Positions 23,135 to 27,547 of a DNA stretch of 27,547 nt are shown here, one piece after another. Within the stretch, counting starts at the first letter, position 1, and every line of letters starts with the position of its first letter. The translations under genes were made by a program, and so were the position numbers. The notes under the pieces are model-generated. The model did not search any database. It had not been told where the DNA came from and saw only the letters and a list, made by a program, of their open reading frames with translations. This DNA comes from CAYGWX01 sp964353855 [NCBI: uncultured bacterium] (GTDB lineage: Bacteria > Edwardsbacteria > CAYGWX01). The stretch spans positions 1-27,547 of the forward strand of contig CAYGWX010000026.1 of NCBI GenBank assembly GCA_964353855.1, read 5' to 3'.

Positions 23135-24403
23135 ATGATGCACCCTCGGTCTGATCCCCGGCCCGGCCTGGTCATCGTGGGAGCAGGGCCGGCCGGCCTG
23201 ACTGCGGCGATCGTCGCAGCGCGAGCCGGAGGGCGCGTCACGGTATACGAGCAGCTCGAGCGGGCCGGGGCCAAGCTCGAGGTCACAGGCGGGGGACGCG
23301 CCAACCTGACGAACCTGCTGCCCCGGGAGGAGTTCACGGCCGGGTTCGGACGGCAGGGACGCTTCATGCTGCCTGCGCTCGAAGCCCTGGACCCCTCCGG
23401 CCTGAGGGATTTCATGAAGGCGCTGGGGGTTCCCACGGAGGCCCCGGACGGGCTACGCGTATACCCGAAATCGAACCGGGCGCCAGACGTGCTGGAAGGG
23501 CTCCTCAAAGAGTGCGAACGCCTGAACGTGGACCTCCAGACCGGGATACGGGTGACCGATCTGATCCTCGAACACGGCCGACTCCGGGGGGTGATGGCGG
23601 ATCGAAAAGCCATTCCCGGAGAACGCGTCATAATCGCAGCAGGGGGGAAGAGCTATGCCGAGCTGGGGGGAACCGGCGGAGGATACCGGCTCGCCCTACA
23701 GGCCGGACATTCCCTGGTCCCTCCGGTTCCGGCCCTGGTGCCGCTGGTGACGCGCGAACCCTGGCCGCGTACCTGCGCCGGAGTTTCGTTCCCCGCCGTG
23801 GTCCTGAGCATCGCCCATGCCCACGGCTCAGGGTCGGGCTCCAGCGGGGGGCTGCTCTTTACCCATCGAGGAGTATCCGGGCCGGCCGCCCTGAATTTAT
23901 CCGGACGGGTAGCCCGGCTGCTCCTGGACCGCGAAAGCGTTCCCCTGCGTCTCGATCTGTTTTCGGGAACTCATGCGGCGGCCTGGCAGGAACGTCTGGA
24001 CTCCTGGAGGCGAGAGGAAGGGAAGAAACAGCTGACCACCCTTTTGGCCAGCCGTATGCCGCATTCCCTGGCTGAAGCCGCCTGTACGGAGAACGCATGC
24101 AAGCCGAACATCCGGCCTGCGGAATTGACGGTCCACCAAAGGGACCGCGTATCCCGGTGGCTGGCGGAGATCCCGCTGACCGTCGTCTCCACCGAGGGAT
24201 TCGACAAGGCCATCGTGACCTCCGGGGGAGTCGCCTTGAAGGAGGTCAACCCCAAGACCCTGGAGAGCCGCCTGGTCAAAGGGCTGTACTTCGCAGGCGA
24301 GGTCCTGGACCTCGACGGACCCTGCGGTGGATTTAATCTCCAGTGGGCCTTCTCCAGCGGATGGCTGGCCGGGACCTCAGCGGCGATCAAGACGGCGCCA
24401 TAA
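23135..24403 (+). CDS. HI0933-like FAD-dependent oxidoreductase
   Basis: Family of BaiN/YhiN-type flavoproteins of uncertain physiological role. The 422 residues open with an FAD-binding Rossmann motif IVGAGPAGL (14-22), then the family signatures EVTGGGRANLTN and near the C-terminus GLYFAGEVLDLDGPCGGFNLQWAF and SSGWLAG. A second dinucleotide-contact segment is VIIAAGGKSYAELGGTGGGY. Substrates are not established; reduction of unsaturated compounds is known for BaiN-like members. The ribosome site is weak (AGGCAA). A TATGAT at 23106 could be its own -10 but lacks a clear -35, so co-transcription with the channel gene is as likely. The glycosyltransferase starts 4 nt after its stop. Confidence 0.9.
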   Translation: MMHPRSDPRPGLVIVGAGPAGLTAAIVAARAGGRVTVYEQLERAGAKLEVTGGGRANLTNLLPREEFTAGFGRQGRFMLPALEALDPSGLRDFMKALGVPTEAPDGLRVYPKSNRAPDVLEGLLKECERLNVDLQTGIRVTDLILEHGRLRGVMADRKAIPGERVIIAAGGKSYAELGGTGGGYRLALQAGHSLVPPVPALVPLVTREPWPRTCAGVSFPAVVLSIAHAHGSGSGSSGGLLFTHRGVSGPAALNLSGRVARLLLDRESVPLRLDLFSGTHAAAWQERLDSWRREEGKKQLTTLLASRMPHSLAEAACTENACKPNIRPAELTVHQRDRVSRWLAEIPLTVVSTEGFDKAIVTSGGVALKEVNPKTLESRLVKGLYFAGEVLDLDGPCGGFNLQWAFSSGWLAGTSAAIKTAP

Positions 24404-24407
24404 AAGC

Positions 24408-25115
24408 ATGAAATTCTCGATCATCATCCCGGCCCGAAACGAGGAGCTCTGGCTTGGAGCCTGCCTGGATTCGGTCCGGGCCGCGGCCCGGACCTATCTC
24501 GGGGAGGTCGAGGTGGTCGTGGTGCTCAACCGTTGCACGGACGGCACGGAACGGATCGCCAGGGAGTACGGAGCCAAGGTCATCTCCGATGACGCCAAGA
24601 ACCTCGCCCATCTCCGGAATGCCGGAGCCCGGGCTTCGACCGGGGAGATCCTGGTCACGATTGACGCGGACAGCACCATGACCCCCAACATGCTCGCGGA
24701 GATAGACCGGAAACTGGTCACGGGGAAATACATCGGCGGGGGAGTGCCCATCCATCCGGAACGTCTTTCCCTGGGGCTCGTCGTCAGCGGCCTGCTCATC
24801 CTGTCCTTCCTGCCGCCAGGGATCTCAGCCGGCCTGTTCTGGTGCCTGCGAAGTGTTTTCGAAGTGATCGGAGGATTCGACGAAAGCCGGATCGTAGGCG
24901 AGGATGTGGATTTTGCAATACGCCTGAAAGCTTACGGCAAAAAGAGGAAGCAGCGTTTTGGGACGCTGTGGAAAACCCATATCACGACCTCCTGCCGGAA
25001 ATTCGACCAACTCGGAGACTGGTTTCTGGCGAAGAAGCCATGGGTGTTATGGCGGGCAATTCACGGGACCGACACCAGCTACGCCGATCTCTATTTCTAT
25101 GACTTCATGAGATGA
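24408..25115 (+). CDS. family 2 glycosyltransferase
   Basis: Transfers a sugar from a nucleotide donor to an unknown acceptor. The ATG at 24408 gives 235 residues starting directly with the GT-A strand KFSIIIPARNE. Later motifs are VVVLNRCTDGT (37-47), the metal-binding IDADS (85-89, Asp86 and Asp88) and a GEDVDFAIRL segment typical of the acceptor side. One hydrophobic stretch (about 117-136) may attach it to the membrane. An upstream in-frame ATG at 24327 lies inside the preceding gene and is rejected. There is no Shine-Dalgarno site and only 4 nt separate it from the flavoprotein stop, so translation is probably coupled. A strong terminator follows. Confidence 0.88.
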   Translation: MKFSIIIPARNEELWLGACLDSVRAAARTYLGEVEVVVVLNRCTDGTERIAREYGAKVISDDAKNLAHLRNAGARASTGEILVTIDADSTMTPNMLAEIDRKLVTGKYIGGGVPIHPERLSLGLVVSGLLILSFLPPGISAGLFWCLRSVFEVIGGFDESRIVGEDVDFAIRLKAYGKKRKQRFGTLWKTHITTSCRKFDQLGDWFLAKKPWVLWRAIHGTDTSYADLYFYDFMR

Positions 25116-25136
25116 AGGATTCTCCTGTGACGGAGA

Positions 25137-25178
25137 GAAGGGGCGCAATTTGGGGGCGCCCCTTTCTTTCTTGATTTT
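25137..25178 (+). terminator. intrinsic terminator of the channel/flavoprotein/glycosyltransferase unit
   Basis: AAGGGGCGC (25138-25146) pairs with GCGCCCCTT (25156-25164) and is followed by TCTTTCTTGATTTTT. The T-rich end overlaps the -35 of the next promoter. Confidence 0.88.
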
Positions 25179-25199
25179 TCCTTCCCAATCTGATAGAAT
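25171..25199 (+). promoter_or_regulatory. promoter of the GDDxY-repeat protein gene
   Basis: TTGATT (25171-25176), 17 bp, TAGAAT (25194-25199). The leader would be about 25 nt with AGGAG 5 nt before the ATG. Confidence 0.7.
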
Positions 25200-25230
25200 A
25201 CCTGCTAAAGATAAAATCAAAGGAGCCTAA

Positions 25231-27547
25231 ATGACCGCATTCCTTCTGTCTTTGTTCCTCATCTCGGCCCCTCCGGCCGGAGGCCGGCTGACTGAGATCC
25301 ATCCCCCGGACAGCCTCTGGCAGACGGAGTGTAAGTATGTAATGGAGGGCTTGAGGCTGATGAACCTCACGCCGGCGGACCTGGAGTACGACAAACAGTG
25401 GATTCCGGACTCCTTCCGGCTCAAGGTCGTGAGCGACCTCTTGGACCATCCCCTGTGGGTGCCGGACTACGTGCTTTATTCCGGGCGGGAGGTCAAGAAG
25501 TGCACCCGGGCCGCGGATTATGCGTGCTTCACCTGCCGGGAGATCACGCAGATGACCATCCAGGCCGAGGCGTTCAAGGCCAGGGACTTGGAGGGGCTCG
25601 TCAGAGAAACCTTCACCCTGACTCAAGGCCACCTGGACAGGGCTTTCGGGAAACTGTCCAAGGCTGAGCGTGACAGCCTCACCTATACCGCTCCTTCTTT
25701 ATGGGCCGATGAAGCCGATTCGTTGGTCCACGGCTATGCCGGGGCCCTGCAGAAGGAGTTCGGCAGGAAAGACACCGGGGACTCGCTCAAGCTGGTCTCG
25801 GTCCTGAAGCTGGCCAAGAGAGTTGACATCGTCCAACTTCACCAGGCCGGAGCGTCATTGGCCGAAGGGGTGGAGCGGATGATCCCCCTGGCCAAAGAGC
25901 TTTTGAAAAACGGAAAGCCCGTTCCGATCCACGTGGACGGCGTGGAAGGAGATATCTATGCCGTGTACGACCTTCCCGGGAACAGGCGGGTCGTGATTGG
26001 AGGGCCGGGACGGAACGTTTATACCGAAGACTTCGCAGGGATCATAGACCTCGGCGGGGACGACCTATATCTGGGACGGGCCGCGGGGGCGGTCGGAGAA
26101 CTGGGAACCCCGGTGAGCTTCGTCCTGGACCTGTCCGGGGACGATGTCTACCGTAACCACGAGAAATTAGTCAACCAGGGAAGCGCCCTGTTCGGAGCGG
26201 CCCTGCTTTGGGACCTCGCGGGGGACGATACCTACGAGGCGCTTCACATCGCCCAGGGGGCCGGGCTGTTCGGAACAGGCATGCTCATCGACGAGCAGGG
26301 AAACGACTCCTACCGGGGCGGGTATTTCACCCAGGGGGCCGGGAACTTCGGCTCGGGAGTCCTCCTCGACCGCAAGGGGGATGACCTCTACCATTCCTTC
26401 TGCTGGACCCAGGGGATGGGCGGGCCCTGGGGGTACGGTCTTCTGGCCGACGATGCGGGCAACGACACCTACTATGCAGGGGGGAAATACCTGCACATGC
26501 CCCTGGATCCGGACCAGTACCGCTCCTTCGCCCAGGGCTTCGGGTTCGGCTGGCGCGACGTCTCCTGCTCGGGAGGGATCGGGTTCCTGTGCGACCGGGA
26601 GGGCAACGACAAGTATCTCTCCGAGGTCTACGGACAGGCCACGTCCTACTGGTTCGCTTTGGGCATGCTCCTGGACGATCAGGGGAACGACCTGTACAGC
26701 GCGGCGCAGTACGATCAGGGCGCGGGGATCCACCTCTCGGTGGGCGGACTCCTGGACTTGGAGGGAGACGACCACTACTTCTCGCGCTACGGCCCGGCCC
26801 AGGGAGAGGGACACGACCTTTCCGTGGGCTGGCTATGGGACCGGGACGGTGACGACGTCTACTACGCCTCGGGAGGCCAGGGCATTGGCCTGACCAACTC
26901 AGTCGGCATCTTGGTGGACACCCGGGGGAACGACGACTACGCCTCGCGCGAGGCCCTGAGCGAAGGAGGGGCAAACCCGGCCCGGGGGACAGGCGGGATC
27001 GGGCTGTTCGTGGACCTGCAAGGGGACGACCGCTACGCCGAAAAGGGCAAAGGGGCCAACAACCATGTCTGGACATCGGGAATTACGGCCCTGGGCATGG
27101 ACCTTGAGGCCCTGCCGCCCAAGAAGGAGGAGTGGGAGGATACCACTGCCGTCTTCCCGGAGCTGGATACGATGAAGACCGATACGGCCAAGATCGCGCG
27201 CCTGTTTCACTACGCCTCGCTCTGGCAGGTCCGGGCGGACATTGGGAAGGTCAGGACCGGACGCCGGATGCTCAGGCAGAAATTCGGGGCCAGGCCCGTG
27301 GGCTGGGTCTACAACCACAAGTTCGTGACCACGGACGGCCTGGTCTTCGAGGCCATCGAGGATCTGTTCAAGGCCTACAAGGACACCGCCGGGGCCTATC
27401 TTTTCCAAGGCCTGGGCGCGAAGAACGATACGATCCAGAGGAACGCCATCTACTTCCTGGGGAAGCTGGAGATCAAAGGAGCCGGAGACACCCTGATCCG
27501 GATGCTCGCTGACCCGAAGAACGATACCCTGGCCGGTGGTCTGATCG
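25231..27547 (+). CDS. large secreted protein with twelve G(D/N)DxY repeats (3' truncated)
   Basis: The frame is open from ATG 25231 to the window edge (772 residues visible). It starts with a short signal-like hydrophobic segment (MTAFLLSLFLISAPPAGG). Residues 20-265 form a helical region with an unusual cysteine set (Cys34, and Cys91, Cys99, Cys102 in CTRAADYACFTC). From about 270 to 620 there are twelve repeats of 24-45 residues, consensus (G/L)LLDxxG(D/N)DxYxxxxxxQGxGxxG. The regular GDD or GND resembles calcium-binding RTX turns and suggests a beta-helix or beta-roll, but the repeat is longer than the RTX nonapeptide. From about 690 a helical segment (FLGKLEIKGAGDTLIRMLADPKN) looks like HEAT/PBS-lyase repeats. 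I do not recognise the family. Whether it ends in a sorting domain cannot be seen. Confidence 0.85.
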   Translation, partial: MTAFLLSLFLISAPPAGGRLTEIHPPDSLWQTECKYVMEGLRLMNLTPADLEYDKQWIPDSFRLKVVSDLLDHPLWVPDYVLYSGREVKKCTRAADYACFTCREITQMTIQAEAFKARDLEGLVRETFTLTQGHLDRAFGKLSKAERDSLTYTAPSLWADEADSLVHGYAGALQKEFGRKDTGDSLKLVSVLKLAKRVDIVQLHQAGASLAEGVERMIPLAKELLKNGKPVPIHVDGVEGDIYAVYDLPGNRRVVIGGPGRNVYTEDFAGIIDLGGDDLYLGRAAGAVGELGTPVSFVLDLSGDDVYRNHEKLVNQGSALFGAALLWDLAGDDTYEALHIAQGAGLFGTGMLIDEQGNDSYRGGYFTQGAGNFGSGVLLDRKGDDLYHSFCWTQGMGGPWGYGLLADDAGNDTYYAGGKYLHMPLDPDQYRSFAQGFGFGWRDVSCSGGIGFLCDREGNDKYLSEVYGQATSYWFALGMLLDDQGNDLYSAAQYDQGAGIHLSVGGLLDLEGDDHYFSRYGPAQGEGHDLSVGWLWDRDGDDVYYASGGQGIGLTNSVGILVDTRGNDDYASREALSEGGANPARGTGGIGLFVDLQGDDRYAEKGKGANNHVWTSGITALGMDLEALPPKKEEWEDTTAVFPELDTMKTDTAKIARLFHYASLWQVRADIGKVRTGRRMLRQKFGARPVGWVYNHKFVTTDGLVFEAIEDLFKAYKDTAGAYLFQGLGAKNDTIQRNAIYFLGKLEIKGAGDTLIRMLADPKNDTLAGGLI
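26035..27100 (+). repeat. twelve-fold protein repeat region of the edge gene
   Basis: Motifs of the type DLGGDDLY, DLSGDDVY, DLAGDDTY, DEQGNDSY, DRKGDDLY and DDAGNDTY recur about every 26 residues, with QG(A/M/F)G between them. Blocks 6 and 11 carry longer insertions. DNA-level identity between units is limited, so the duplication is old. Confidence 0.8.

Noticed and set aside
1-27547. CRISPR arrays, tRNA or rRNA genes, insertion sequences, phage genes
   Set aside because: Reading the gene-free intervals I saw no direct repeats of constant length with unique spacers, no cloverleaf-like segments and no transposase or integrase coding sequence.

Overview
The window reads as a chromosomal piece of an uncultivated, GC-rich bacterium related to the FCB group or to candidate phyla such as WOR-3, TA06, Zixibacteria or KSB1. 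The main reason is that seven secreted proteins end in the same C-terminal sorting-type domain (PNPF, then YDxxGRxV, then WDGRD, then GVYFxRL, with a final basic KVVxIR-like end). This domain is typical of Bacteroidetes type IX secretion cargo and of those candidate phyla. The phylum is an inference, because the window holds no rRNA or other firm marker. Housekeeping genes present are GTP-dependent PEP carboxykinase (pckG), adenosylcobalamin-dependent ribonucleotide reductase (nrdJ) and AMP nucleosidase (amn).

Layout. 1-173: tail of a secreted protein, then about 630 bp of non-coding DNA full of short repeats. 808-2595 (-): pckG. 2775-4187 (+): secreted Asp-box propeller protein. 4305-8231 (+): operon of a secreted M1 peptidase and a secreted GH39-like protein. 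8346-13017 (+): operon of two tandem secreted M14 carboxypeptidases and a short beta-carbonic anhydrase-like protein. 13319-14083 (+): nitroreductase. 14174-16573 (-): nrdJ, with a candidate NrdR operator in its promoter. 17049-19241 (-): secreted Ycf48-like repeat protein of lower GC. 19341-19798: gene-free, with a striking 11-bp tandem repeat. 19799-22247 (-): operon amn, lipoprotein, TPR protein. 22358-25115 (+): K+ channel, HI0933-like flavoprotein, glycosyltransferase 2. 25231-end (+): a large secreted protein with about twelve G(D/N)DxY repeats, truncated by the window edge.

How it works together. The secreted peptidases, glycosidase-like protein and propeller proteins suggest a scavenger that degrades extracellular protein and polysaccharide. 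Three of these transcription units start from nearly identical promoter modules (a TTGCAA/T hexamer, 17 bp, TAAACT, then the start codon 35-36 nt further on), which points to shared control. Promoters of the TTGACT-17/18-TAnnnT type can be read for most other units. amn and the channel gene appear to be transcribed divergently as leaderless mRNAs.

The most unusual DNA-level signal is a set of degenerate short tandem repeats with units of 7, 8, 9 or 11 bp. They lie in intergenic DNA and also inside three coding sequences near the sorting domain. The most unusual protein is the one at the right edge, whose repeat I cannot assign to a named family.
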